45,835 bases of DNA. Origin: a virus. The notes below the pieces were generated by a model. That model was not told the origin of the DNA and searched no databases. It saw only the letters and a list, made by a program, of their open reading frames with translations. Positions 7,818 through 14,184 of the stretch are shown piece after piece (position 1 is the stretch's first letter; every line of letters begins with the position of its first letter). The stretch lies in the IMG/VR virus record IMGVR_UViG_3300047334_000219, positions 1-45,835 of that record. The stretch is one strand, 5' to 3'. The position numbers and the translations under genes were made by a program.

Positions 7818-9353
7818 TCACCATCCAGTGTAAGCATCGCCCTTCGCGGGCTCGGAAAAGTTCGGCAGAGCCGAATAGGAAAGCGGGTCGTAATCGACGA
7901 GGAGACTACGACCCGCTTTCCCAAATCGTCGCGATGCGACAGGGTAGGCAAAGGTGAGGGCTACGGCATCAGCCAAGTCGGGGGACTCCTTACCAGCCGC
8001 AGCCATGTCATCCTTTGAGACAAGGATCACCTCCTCTCTTTTGTTAAGGTAGTATTCGACCTCACAGAGCTGATCGTAGAGGTCGGAAGATTGGTCGATG
8101 GCGAGACCTTCCCGGATTGCGTCGCGGAGGAGGAGATACATCTCCGCCCGTTTGTTTGCGACGTGAATGCCGAGAGGGTTGGATGAAGGTTTCGAACCGA
8201 AGTTCACCCCGATTACGTGGTGGCCGAGGCTGCGAACAAAGTCCACAACCCCTCCGCCTACACCGCCTTCGTCGATGAACACTGCGTCTGGCTCGTAGGA
8301 CTTTATCCGAGCGGCAACGCGGGAACCTAGTTCGACAGTAGACAAGCCTCGGTAGCGTTCGATCGGAACGGTTCGCGCGTCCTTTCCCTGGCGGAAGGCG
8401 AGAACACTCTCGTTCGTACCGAACCGGGCTACGTCAACGCCGAGGACCTTCGGTTCCCAGTCGGTAACGATCACAGGGCGTGACTGAGCAATGGCTACGG
8501 ACTCCGGGGCGAACAGCGCCGATGCCTCGACGGAAGGAAATTCGCCCAGGTAGCGAACGCGAACGAAGTCCGAATCGAGTCCTTCCCGAGCTATCGCCCG
8601 GTTGATCTGTTCCTTATTCGTGAAGGAGACTTCGCGTGAATCTACCTTGTAGGTTATCCATTCATCACTGCGGGACTCAAAGCAATCGCGGAAACGGCCC
8701 GAGGCCTTTGTTGGGTTTCCAGCGACGAGCCAAACGATTTCCGTATCGGTGTCGAGGGTTGCCCCGTCGAGGGTTTCCCAGATTACATTTGGAATGGCGG
8801 ATGCCTCGTCGCAGATTACAAGGATTCGCTTTCCGTAGTTGTGAAGCCCGGCGAACGCCTCGGGATTGTCTTCCGACCAAGGAATGGCGTCGATTCGCCA
8901 GTTCTTCTCGTGCTCTGGGTCCGCCGCGACTACAGCGGTAGCGGTGACTTTGAAGAAGTCGCGAGCGATGAAGAGGCGGTGCCACTTCGCGACTTCAGGC
9001 CACAGAGTTCGGAGAAGCTGCTTCTCCGTGTTCGCCGTAACTCGACCCCGCGTGTCCACCGCCGTGGACATGGCCCACCAGATTATCCAGCAAACAAGTG
9101 CGGACTTACCAACACCGTGACCGGAGCGGATTGCGATTCGGATTGCTTCCGTCAGCGACATACCGGAAAGGAGATCAAGCTGAAGCTTTTGCAGAACTCG
9201 GGTTTGCCAAGGTTCCGGCCCGGAGCGAAGTTCCAGCGGAGTATTGGGCTCGCCCCACGGGAAGGCCCAGAGAACCCAGTCGTAAGGCCTCTGAGCTAGC
9301 GAAGCGAGGTCGTCGATGAGCTGGTCTTCGAGGGACTTAACTTTCGCCAGCAT
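7818..9353 (-). CDS. Terminase large subunit
   Basis: 511 aa from ATG 9353 (MLAKVKSLEDQ); longer upstream starts would extend into the small-subunit gene. It packages DNA into the prohead. ATPase: Walker A SGHGVGKSA, Walker B ILVICDEASAIPN. Nuclease: acidic residues in VLGVDVARFGTNES and VFIDEGGVGGGVVDFV, and DLADAVAL near the C-terminus, in an RNase H fold. The length and both domains are complete. It overlaps the small-subunit gene by 17 bases. The packaging type (headful, cos or direct repeat) cannot be judged from sequence alone. Confidence 0.92.
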   Translation of the reverse strand: MLAKVKSLEDQLIDDLASLAQRPYDWVLWAFPWGEPNTPLELRSGPEPWQTRVLQKLQLDLLSGMSLTEAIRIAIRSGHGVGKSALVCWIIWWAMSTAVDTRGRVTANTEKQLLRTLWPEVAKWHRLFIARDFFKVTATAVVAADPEHEKNWRIDAIPWSEDNPEAFAGLHNYGKRILVICDEASAIPNVIWETLDGATLDTDTEIVWLVAGNPTKASGRFRDCFESRSDEWITYKVDSREVSFTNKEQINRAIAREGLDSDFVRVRYLGEFPSVEASALFAPESVAIAQSRPVIVTDWEPKVLGVDVARFGTNESVLAFRQGKDARTVPIERYRGLSTVELGSRVAARIKSYEPDAVFIDEGGVGGGVVDFVRSLGHHVIGVNFGSKPSSNPLGIHVANKRAEMYLLLRDAIREGLAIDQSSDLYDQLCEVEYYLNKREEVILVSKDDMAAAGKESPDLADAVALTFAYPVASRRFGKAGRSLLVDYDPLSYSALPNFSEPAKGDAYTGW

Positions 9354-9891
9354 CTCTGAGCCTCCGCGTTGCGGCTTGGAGGCGGGAACCGAGGTCGGCG
9401 GATACGGATACGGAGACGCTGCGGGAGACCGGCGCATGGCCGGTGCGGTCTGCGGTGAGTTTCACGATCTCGATCACGGTTGAGGTCGAAATCGGATCAT
9501 CTTCGTTTTCCAGTCGATCATGAAGCTCCGTAACCGCGGCGATAGAAAGAAGCGCAGCGCGTTCTTGGAACTCAGCAAACGCGGCGTCTTTAACGTCGCG
9601 GTAGTGGGAAAGGAGTTCCTTGAACGCCGGGTCGGACTGGAGAATCGACACGGTACTTGGTGTATACCCGGTGAAAGCCGAAGCCTCGCCCGGAGTCATC
9701 CCGTTGGCCAGGGCTCTTGCCAGTGCGTGATGCCGGTCCCGGAGTTTGACTCGGGAAGGAGCCTTCGTCCCGCGCTCGCTTGCCAAAAGCGCGAGGTCTG
9801 ACTCTTCCATATCGCGGACAACCTCGACCGCGAGCGCCGCCGAGCGCCTACCGACAAGCCGCGTTCCGCCGATGTCAAGCTCCGGGACCAT
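9337..9891 (-). CDS. Terminase small subunit-like protein
   Basis: 184 aa from ATG 9891; a GTG at 9915 is an alternative start. A helix-turn-helix region (HALARALANGMTPGEASAFT, then GYTPSTVSIL) covers roughly residues 55-90. A long helical oligomerisation segment follows (VKDAAFAEFQERAALLSIAAV), and the C-terminal tail is basic (RLQAATRRLRD). This is the usual plan of terminase small subunits, which recognise the packaging site. It is the first gene of the late minus-strand arm and overlaps the large subunit by 17 bases. Residue-level family assignment is not certain. Confidence 0.8.
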   Translation of the reverse strand: MVPELDIGGTRLVGRRSAALAVEVVRDMEESDLALLASERGTKAPSRVKLRDRHHALARALANGMTPGEASAFTGYTPSTVSILQSDPAFKELLSHYRDVKDAAFAEFQERAALLSIAAVTELHDRLENEDDPISTSTVIEIVKLTADRTGHAPVSRSVSVSVSADLGSRLQAATRRLRDAGES

Positions 9892-9943
9892 GCTTCGCAA
9901 CGTACACCAGCTCACCGCCGTCGCAAAGTTCGCCGCGAACCCG

Positions 9944-9973
9944 CCATCTCAATCACGATGCTATCGAGCCATG
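9944..9973 (+). promoter_or_regulatory. CCATC-25-CCAT element, copy R1
   Basis: Fits the pattern CCATCTYRATC, 8 variable bases, ATCGAKCCAT, with exactly 25 bases between the two CCAT starts (9944 and 9969). It lies in the gap before the first early gene and upstream of the late arm. Confidence 0.55.
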
Positions 9974-10220
9974 CCGCAGCGCTTCGCGCTTCGTGCGAGA
10001 GGATGAGATGGGTCTTAGCCCCAGGGCGTGTATGGCTGGTTTGTTTCCCCGCGCGAGGGGGTACCCGGTCGTCGGGACGGGGGCGGCGAAGACTGGCTAA
10101 GGAAAATTTTCGACCACGGTCGGAGGGGCGGCAGGACGATCCCGAAGTTGTGATGAAAGGGGTTGAGATGGTCCATTTTCTGGGTTGACTTTGGTTTGGG
10201 ACTGGAGGATGGTGTGGATA

Positions 10221-10235
10221 CCGGAATGGTTCCGG
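10221..10235 (+). promoter_or_regulatory. Leader hairpin upstream of gene at 10250
   Basis: CCGGAA, loop TGG, TTCCGG: a perfect 6-bp stem ending 3 bases before the GGAG ribosome site (10239-10242). It could mark the 5' end of a stable message or modulate ribosome access. Confidence 0.45.
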
Positions 10236-10249
10236 GATGGAGTCACACC

Positions 10250-10669
10250 ATGTTACGTCAAATCACCATTGCGAAGTCTAAGACCGTTTCCGTCGACGAC
10301 GGGAAGTTCTCGAAGGCGGTGAATGAGTACATCTTCGCCTACGGTTTGAAGCAAGTTCTAAACGATGCCGGAAGTCAGGGGAAATCCGCGGAAGACAAGC
10401 TCGCGCTTGCGGAGAAGAAACTGGCGAAGCTTTACTCAGGGGATCTTGCAATCCATCGAACGACCGACCCAGTCGCGGCCGAGGCGAAGAAGATCGCAAT
10501 CGCCAAGGTCAACGCCGCGATTGCGAAGAAAGGGAAAAAGCCGGAGGACGTGGAGAACATTGGCGAACTTGTCGCCAAGGTCATGACGCAGACGGATGTT
10601 CAGGCAGAGGCTAAGCGCCGCGTTGATGCCGCGAACGCGGTGGAAATTGACCTAGACGATCTGCTTTAG
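10250..10669 (+). CDS. Early protein A, paralogue of the 19726 gene, 139 aa
   Basis: ATG 10250 is chosen because GGAG lies 7 bases upstream; longer starts run through the control region. The protein is helical and charged, with no catalytic motif. It aligns with the protein at 19726: both have a conserved block starting DPVA-EA, then a Lys/Ala-rich helix, then KKG, and both end in an acidic region (here EIDLDDLL). It is first in the early arm and is followed by its own terminator, so it forms a one-gene unit. An abundant early DNA- or protein-binding factor is plausible but unproven. Confidence 0.75.
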   Translation: MLRQITIAKSKTVSVDDGKFSKAVNEYIFAYGLKQVLNDAGSQGKSAEDKLALAEKKLAKLYSGDLAIHRTTDPVAAEAKKIAIAKVNAAIAKKGKKPEDVENIGELVAKVMTQTDVQAEAKRRVDAANAVEIDLDDLL

Positions 10670-10690
10670 TTCCTAGTGTAAAGACGGTTC

Positions 10691-10723
10691 GGCCGGGACG
10701 GGGCAACCTTCCCCGGCCTTTTT
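10691..10723 (+). terminator. Rho-independent terminator after early protein A
   Basis: GGCCGGG (10691-10697) pairs with CCCGGCC (10712-10718), followed by TTTTT (10719-10723). It lies 22 bases after the stop codon at 10669 and ends the single-gene unit. Confidence 0.85.
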
Positions 10724-10814
10724 GTGTCTGATTTCCCCGGATAAGCCGGTCCGTGGCGGGCGGAACGCGGTGCGTCGCACACGACACGCGGAACGCGGCG
10801 AAGCCCGTGCACGA

Positions 10815-10845
10815 CCATCCCACGGCGATTGTGAACCGCCATCTC
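10815..10845 (+). promoter_or_regulatory. CCATC element, weak copy R2
   Basis: CCATC at 10815 and CCATCTC at 10839, spaced 24 bases rather than 25, with a diverged centre. The second half continues CAATGG, as in other half-sites of this family. Less certain than the other copies. Confidence 0.3.
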
Positions 10846-10954
10846 AATGGCGTCGCCATGCCCGGCATGATCCCGGCGTTTCACTTGGGCGATTCCTGAT
10901 TCCCCCTCGTGATTCCGGGGTACCGTAAAACCCATGCTTTGGGGGGGTGTCGAG

Positions 10955-10984
10955 CCATCTCGATCGTCGTGTGATCGAGCCATC
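10955..10984 (+). promoter_or_regulatory. CCATC-25-CCAT element, copy R3
   Basis: CCATCTCGATC at 10955 and ATCGAGCCATC ending at 10984, with 25 bases between CCAT starts (10955 and 10980). It lies in the left arm of the dyad. Both this and R4 read the CCATCT motif in plus orientation, although the arms around them are inverted. Confidence 0.6.
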
Positions 10985-10989
10985 TCGGT

Positions 10990-11020
10990 GTCTCCCCGTA
11001 TAAATAAGTTGCGGGGAGAC
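10990..11020. repeat. Hairpin GTCTCCCCG/CGGGGAGAC
   Basis: Perfect 9-bp inverted repeat (10990-10998 with 11012-11020). The 13-base loop is A/T-rich and contains TATAAATAA. No T-run follows it directly on the plus strand, so it is not a clear terminator. Confidence 0.7.
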
Positions 11021-11054
11021 CCCCACTAAAAAAGTGTTCACGTTTTGTTCTTGA

Positions 11055-11078
11055 TTTTTTTTTTTTTTTTTTTTTTTT
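11055..11078 (+). repeat. Run of 24 T
   Basis: Uninterrupted T24 close to the centre of the 378-bp dyad. Its exact length may suffer from sequencing error. Such tracts are easily melted or intrinsically bent and can be hypervariable. Confidence 0.85.
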
Positions 11079-11113
11079 AACTCTCTCAGAGAAAAACGGG
11101 GGGAGGGTATCAG

Positions 11114-11143
11114 CCATCTTGATCACACGACGATCGAGCCATC
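11114..11143 (+). promoter_or_regulatory. CCATC-25-CCAT element, copy R4
   Basis: CCATCTTGATC at 11114, then ATCGAGCCATC; CCAT starts are at 11114 and 11139 (25 bases apart). It lies in the right arm of the dyad, 246 bases before the early gene at 11389. Confidence 0.6.
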
Positions 11144-11265
11144 TCGACACCCCCCAAAATACCCCTCTTTACGGCAGCCTGGAATCATCAGGAAGAATCA
11201 GGAATCGTACGGGGGAAACGCCGGGATCATGCCGGGCGCATGCATTGCATCGGCATGGGCCGAAA

Positions 11266-11287
11266 CGGGACGCATCCGGGACGCATC
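11266..11287 (+). repeat. Tandem 11-bp repeat
   Basis: CGGGACGCATC occurs twice head to tail at 11266-11276 and 11277-11287, about 100 bases before the gene at 11389. Confidence 0.75.
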
Positions 11288-11388
11288 CGGGGAAAAGGTT
11301 GAAGATAATCGTTGCGAGCTGCATCGGCATGGCGCATAATCAACGGGTCGCGGCGGAATTCGTCCCGCGGAACAGAAGGAGTCACAAC

Positions 11389-11580
11389 ATGGATGAATAC
11401 GAGCTTCCTTCAGGCGAAGTCTGCGCCGTTGAATTAAACAGCAAGGGCGAATTTGAAGTGTCTATGTGGAGCCCCGAAGGGGAAAACAGATGGTTGAAGA
11501 CATTCAGGGCCGATCAAGAGGAAGAAGCTTACAAGGAATTTGAAAGGTGGCGAAAATTGATCTATAGTAATTGCAGTTAG
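11389..11580 (+). CDS. Small early protein, 63 aa
   Basis: ATG 11389 has a strong AAGGAG ribosome site; upstream in-frame codons run through repeats and are not used. The protein MDEYELPSGEVCAVEL... is acidic (mainly Glu) with several Trp residues, including MWSPEGENRWLKTF and FERWRKL. No family is recognised. A hairpin (CGCGG/CCGCG, 11349-11369) lies just before the ribosome site. Small acidic early proteins often bind host enzymes, but that is only a suggestion here. Confidence 0.7.
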   Translation: MDEYELPSGEVCAVELNSKGEFEVSMWSPEGENRWLKTFRADQEEEAYKEFERWRKLIYSNCS

Positions 11581-11586
11581 AGCCAA

Positions 11587-11625
11587 CGGGCGAAGCCCGA
11601 AAGCGCCCCAAAGCGCCGTCGGCGC
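11587..11625 (+). other. Two leader hairpins between early genes
   Basis: CGGGC-GAA-GCCCG (11587-11599) and GCGCC-GTC-GGCGC (11613-11625), each a perfect 5-bp stem with a 3-base loop, fill the 64-base gap before the gene at 11645. They could block degradation, stabilise the message end, or affect ribosome binding. Confidence 0.5.
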
Positions 11626-11644
11626 AAAATTAGGAGACACACTA

Positions 11645-11935
11645 ATGGCTAACATTCATGCAGTAGAATACACAGACACATTTGGCGGAGAAGCTAACTA
11701 TTCATGGGTCCGCCGCGCTAAGGTGACAATGCCAGAGCTAACCCACTACGGTTACGACGGGTCGAGCAACTACAGCAAGGCGAACCGGGTCTATGAGCGC
11801 GAGCTTATGAAGCGGGCGAAGGCTGAAATGGGCTTAACTGGAGTTCGGGGAGTTCGCACAGACTTTGGGGATTCCATAGAGTTTCGCCCATATGGCTCCT
11901 GCACCGTCATGTTTATTACGGACTGCCCTGATTAA
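11645..11935 (+). CDS. Hypothetical early protein, 96 aa
   Basis: ATG 11645 with TAGGAG 9 bases upstream. The sequence MANIHAVEYTDTFGGEANYS, a conserved-looking HYGYDGSSNYSKANRVYERE, and a basic helix (LMKRAKAEMGLTG) suggest a small folded protein. No enzyme motif is visible. It belongs to the cluster of single small early genes with hairpin leaders. Confidence 0.7.
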   Translation: MANIHAVEYTDTFGGEANYSWVRRAKVTMPELTHYGYDGSSNYSKANRVYERELMKRAKAEMGLTGVRGVRTDFGDSIEFRPYGSCTVMFITDCPD

Positions 11936-12024
11936 CCTTTCGTTATGAGCCTTATGGGCAACTAAACCGCTAGGGAGCATTCCCAAGGGCTAATCCTTGA
12001 TCACTTAACGGAGCGCGAAACCTA

Positions 12025-12579
12025 ATGCTAATCCACGGGATCGAGTGGGAAATTAAACCCTATGTTGACCTCAAGGGAGCCGATCTTAGGGAAGCCAACC
12101 TCAGAGAAACCGACCTCAGAGAAACCGACCTCAGCGGAGCAAACCTCAGAGGAGCAAACCTCAGAGGAGCAAACCTCTTCAGAGCAAACCTAAGCGAAAC
12201 CGACCTAAGCGAAACCGACCTCAGAGGAGCAAACCTCTTCAGAGCCAGCCTCTTCAGAGCAAACCTCAGCGGAGCCACCCTCAGAGGAGAAAACCTCAGA
12301 GGAGCCAGCCTCTTCGGAGCCAAAATAGGCCCATACATCATTGCTAGCCTCTGTGGCCGCGCATTTCGGTCTGACGGCCACGAGTTTCTGCAATTCAAGC
12401 TACAGCCCTCAAAGGATCAACCCGAACAGTATCTCATACGGGCGGGATGCCGGACGTACACGCCTCTGGAGTTCTGTGACCATGTCGCAGGGAATTATCC
12501 CAATACGCCTAAAGCAACGGAGACGCTACTAATCCTCAATTACCTCGCGGAGTATCGGACCTTGGAGGCTTGGAGCTAA
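12025..12579 (+). CDS. Pentapeptide repeat protein, 184 aa
   Basis: ATG 12025. Residues about 15-100 are an almost perfect run of pentapeptides A(D/N)LXX (for example ADLRE, ANLRE, TDLRE, SGANL, RGANL), which fold into a right-handed quadrilateral beta-helix. The C-terminal 80 residues form a separate domain (CGRAFRSDGHEF, PEQYLIRAGCRTYT). Some pentapeptide proteins (Qnr, MfpA) mimic DNA and bind gyrase; a similar anti-host or DNA-protection role is possible but not shown. The DNA is a 15-bp tandem repeat, so copy number may vary. A long minus-strand frame over it is only a shadow of the repeats. Confidence 0.88.
   Translation: MLIHGIEWEIKPYVDLKGADLREANLRETDLRETDLSGANLRGANLRGANLFRANLSETDLSETDLRGANLFRASLFRANLSGATLRGENLRGASLFGAKIGPYIIASLCGRAFRSDGHEFLQFKLQPSKDQPEQYLIRAGCRTYTPLEFCDHVAGNYPNTPKATETLLILNYLAEYRTLEAWS
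12070..12315 (+). repeat. 15-bp tandem repeats encoding pentapeptides
   Basis: Near-identical 15-base units (GAAACCGACCTCAGA and GGAGCAAACCTCAGA types) repeat along the pentapeptide gene. Recombination could add or remove coils of the beta-helix. Confidence 0.8.
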
Positions 12580-12602
12580 TGGTCACTCAGAACATAATCG
12601 TT

Positions 12603-12657
12603 TACGGCGCTCCAGCCGTAGCACGGTGTGTGCCGTGCCTGAAGAGCGGAAAACCGC
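12603..12657 (+). ncRNA. Three consecutive hairpins in the leader of the 12678 gene
   Basis: TACGGC/GCCGTA (12603-12620), GCACGG/CCGTGC (12621-12638) and GCGG-AAAA-CCGC (12646-12657) stack one after another in the 98-base gap before the next gene. The first two have 6-bp stems and 6-base loops. This favours a structured leader over the alternative that translation starts at ATG 12579. Function is unknown; no known riboswitch is recognised. Confidence 0.45.
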
Positions 12658-12677
12658 GAAACGATGGAGAGTCACAA

Positions 12678-12992
12678 ATGACAGTTGAGCAATGGACAGC
12701 GGCCCTGCGGTCGGGGAACTTCCTTCAATGCAGGGGATTTATGTCGTCAGGAAAGGGTTTCTGTTGCCTCGGCCTCGGCCAGGAACTCCTGCGGAACGAA
12801 GAAACATACCAGTCGATATTCTCATTCTGCGACAGGGAGTTTCTTCCGGTAAACGGTTTATCCTTCACCTCGCAATTGGTATCGATGAATGACCTTGAGA
12901 TGAAGTCCTTCTCCGAAATCGCAGACTTCATCGAGTCCGCGCCTCGGCGGAAGCCTGGTCAACTTGTCATCGTGGAGCACGCAAATGGTTGA
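12678..12992 (+). CDS. Hypothetical early protein with WTAALRSG...GFCCLG motif, 104 aa
   Basis: ATG 12678 is preferred for its GGAG at the right distance and because the upstream frame is hairpin-rich; ATG 12579 overlaps the previous stop and is an alternative. The start MTVEQWTAALRSGNFLQC and the motif GKGFCCLGLGQ occur in a recurrent family of phage proteins of unknown function. The middle has several aromatic and acidic residues. Its stop overlaps the next start. Confidence 0.65.
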   Translation: MTVEQWTAALRSGNFLQCRGFMSSGKGFCCLGLGQELLRNEETYQSIFSFCDREFLPVNGLSFTSQLVSMNDLEMKSFSEIADFIESAPRRKPGQLVIVEHANG

Positions 12993-13188
12993 GGATTACA
13001 TCACAGCCCGGCTGCGGCCGCAGGTGTACAACGTTGCCAGGATTAAAACCCTAGCAGATCGCCTGGCACAGAGTCAGGAACTCGAAGACCTTTATCAAGC
13101 TTCGAAGCTCACAGGTCATATCTATCGCCGCGGCGAGTTTGGCAAGGCCCTTTTCGATCTTTCGCAACTGATAAGGATTGAACCGTGA
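12985..13188 (+). CDS. Hypothetical small early protein, 67 aa
   Basis: ATG 12985 overlaps the previous stop by 8 bases, indicating coupled translation. The sequence is helical and balanced in charge (MVEDYITARLRPQVYNVARI, LADRLAQSQELEDLYQA). No family is recognised. The stop overlaps the next gene's GTG as GTGA. Confidence 0.6.
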   Translation: MVEDYITARLRPQVYNVARIKTLADRLAQSQELEDLYQASKLTGHIYRRGEFGKALFDLSQLIRIEP

Positions 13189-13283
13189 AAAGGAAGCTGA
13201 GCTTACTCGAGTCCCTATTCATCTGCGCCGCGGTGATGATTTTCATAGTCATTTGCGGCGCGGTTTATCAAATTCGAACCTGA
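13185..13283 (+). CDS. Membrane microprotein, 32 aa
   Basis: GTG 13185 overlaps the preceding stop (GTGA). It encodes VKRKLSLLESLFICAAVMIF followed by IVICGAVYQIRT: a basic N-terminus, one transmembrane helix (about residues 10-28) and a short tail. Single-helix phage microproteins may act on host membrane proteins. Support is gene overlap plus the hydrophobic pattern; it is short enough to be missed by ORF callers. Confidence 0.5.
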   Translation: MKRKLSLLESLFICAAVMIFIVICGAVYQIRT

Positions 13284-13301
13284 GCGGCGGAGCACACAGA
13301 C

Positions 13302-13613
13302 ATGTACTGGACACAACTTCACCCAGCGTGCGGGCAGGACGACTTAGGCGAACTGCCTTCCATGCTCTGCGAAAGCGATCCGCACAGCGCCAAGGAACAG
13401 CTTGACGAGGCTTACAGCTTCGCCGGCGGTTGGCGGAAATTCGAAGGCTTCGTGATGAACGAGAAAGGAGATATTCTATACCCCGGCGATCCTCCAATCC
13501 CGGCTTTAGCCGAGTGTCTTCTCCACGACGAGGAAGTCATCCGACTTTACGTCCATTCATGGGTTGCGATAATCCAGCCATCTGGCGAATTTGAAGTGGC
13601 TAGAATGTATTAG
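13302..13613 (+). CDS. Hypothetical early protein, 103 aa
   Basis: ATG 13302, 18 bases after the membrane microprotein. The protein is strongly acidic, with several Trp, His and Cys residues (MYWTQLHPACGQDDLGELPS; AECLLHDEEVIRLYVHSW). No metal-binding spacing is clear. It sits in a run of overlapping or adjacent small genes of unknown function. Confidence 0.65.
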   Translation: MYWTQLHPACGQDDLGELPSMLCESDPHSAKEQLDEAYSFAGGWRKFEGFVMNEKGDILYPGDPPIPALAECLLHDEEVIRLYVHSWVAIIQPSGEFEVARMY

Positions 13614-13614
13614 A

Positions 13615-13905
13615 ATGAAACCCGAACTTCACTTAACCATAACCTACGACTCCGTTTCCGACTTGTTCTCCGCCCGTCTTGCCTCCGGAGCGGAGTTCAC
13701 GTTTTCGCGAGAAAACATATCTGGAAAGCTGGAAAATAACCTTTCCCTCTTCCGACGGGCCGCCCTGCGTCAGGAAACGGGCCGATTCGTTCCGGAGCGG
13801 AAGACTAAGTCCCAGATCCAGGCGGAAATAGACGCCCTGTGTCCCTACGTTCCGCCGAAAACCCTTCTTAAACTCACACTGGAGGACCTTGACCTTGAAG
13901 ATTAG
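13615..13905 (+). CDS. Hypothetical protein with acidic C-terminal tail, 96 aa
   Basis: ATG 13615 lies 1 base after the previous stop; an in-frame start at 13591 would overlap that gene. The N-terminal half is beta-like (LHLTITYDSVSDLFSARLAS). The C-terminus, TLLKLTLEDLDLED, carries the L-x-L-(E/D)-D-L-D tail also seen on three other proteins here (ends at 10669, 16461, 20987). Such a tail could bind a common partner. The gene's 3' end overlaps the next start. Confidence 0.65.
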   Translation: MKPELHLTITYDSVSDLFSARLASGAEFTFSRENISGKLENNLSLFRRAALRQETGRFVPERKTKSQIQAEIDALCPYVPPKTLLKLTLEDLDLED

Positions 13906-14182
13906 AGCCGATCACACGGAAGAACTCACATTCCACCTCAGCGGAATATACTCCAAAGGCTATCCCCAGGGATATCTCGATCCAGGTTCACCAGATTCCG
14001 CCGAAATCGAAGACATCGAGGACATAACTGTCGAAATAAAGTCCAACGGAAAATGGATATCCCGATCCATCTTCGCCGGAATCGACAAGAAATCGCCAGA
14101 GATCAAGGCGCTAATCACCAACCTCTGCGAACTTCTCGAAACCGATTTCTGCGATGCGCTGCTTTCCGCGACGGAGGAATAG
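13895..14182 (+). CDS. Hypothetical protein, 95 aa
   Basis: TTG 13895 is favoured over TTG 13889 because GGAGGA (13881-13886) is then 8 bases upstream. The protein is acidic (AEIEDIEDITVEIKSNGKWI) and looks like a small alpha/beta domain. It overlaps the end of the preceding gene by 11 bases and is followed 2 bases later by the next ATG. No recognised family. Confidence 0.6.
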   Translation: MKIRADHTEELTFHLSGIYSKGYPQGYLDPGSPDSAEIEDIEDITVEIKSNGKWISRSIFAGIDKKSPEIKALITNLCELLETDFCDALLSATEE

Positions 14183-14184
14183 CT

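Larger units (their letters stand above)
9892..10249. promoter_or_regulatory. Divergent intergenic control region between late and early arms
   Basis: 358 bases separate the minus-strand terminase operon from the first plus-strand gene. It holds one full CCATC-type element (9944-9973) and two further CCATCTC half-sites on the minus strand (near 10005-10011 and 10165-10171). A hairpin (CCGGAA/TTCCGG, 10221-10235) ends 3 bases before the ribosome site of the next gene. A TTGACT at about 10185 has no convincing -10 partner. Promoters for both arms are expected here by position, but none is clear in sequence. Confidence 0.5.
10860..11237. repeat. 378-bp imperfect palindrome (dyad) centred at 11048.5
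   Basis: Four perfectly complementary blocks share one centre with no indels: 10860-10882 with 11215-11237 (23 bp), 10891-10902 with 11195-11206 (12 bp), 10942-10954 with 11143-11155 (13 bp), 10961-10976 with 11121-11136 (16 bp). A further 8 of 9 bases match at 10921-10929 with 11168-11176. The arms have diverged by substitution only. Three GANTC sites per arm sit in mirror positions. The central 144 bases, with the hairpin and poly-T tract, are not part of the symmetry. Confidence 0.85.
10670..11388. other. 719-base non-coding control region
   Basis: No convincing gene lies here; the frames that cross it have poor codon use and run through repeats. Contents: the terminator (10691), CCATC-type elements at 10815 (weak), 10955 and 11114, the 378-bp dyad (10860-11237), a hairpin (10990-11020), a 24-T run (11055-11078), a tandem 11-bp repeat (11266-11287), and a 13-bp direct repeat TGCATCGGCATGG at 11246-11258 and 11320-11332. 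The combination of dyad, repeats and A/T run looks like a replication origin or a packaging/regulatory site. Confidence 0.6.

Noticed and set aside
10185-10215. TTGACT as a -35 promoter box before early protein A
   Set aside because: No acceptable -10 at 16-18 bases; kept only as a note in the control region.
10881-11150. Minus-strand ORF with poly-Lys across the control region
   Set aside because: The poly-Lys is the T24 tract and the rest is the palindrome; no ribosome site.
12060-12398. Minus-strand ORF rich in Arg/Leu/Ser opposite the pentapeptide gene
   Set aside because: It is the mirror of the 15-bp repeats; the plus frame gives perfect pentapeptides and has proper gene context.
12579-12677. 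N-terminal extension of the 12678 gene from ATG 12579
   Set aside because: The interval is filled by three hairpins, and the downstream ATG has the better ribosome site.
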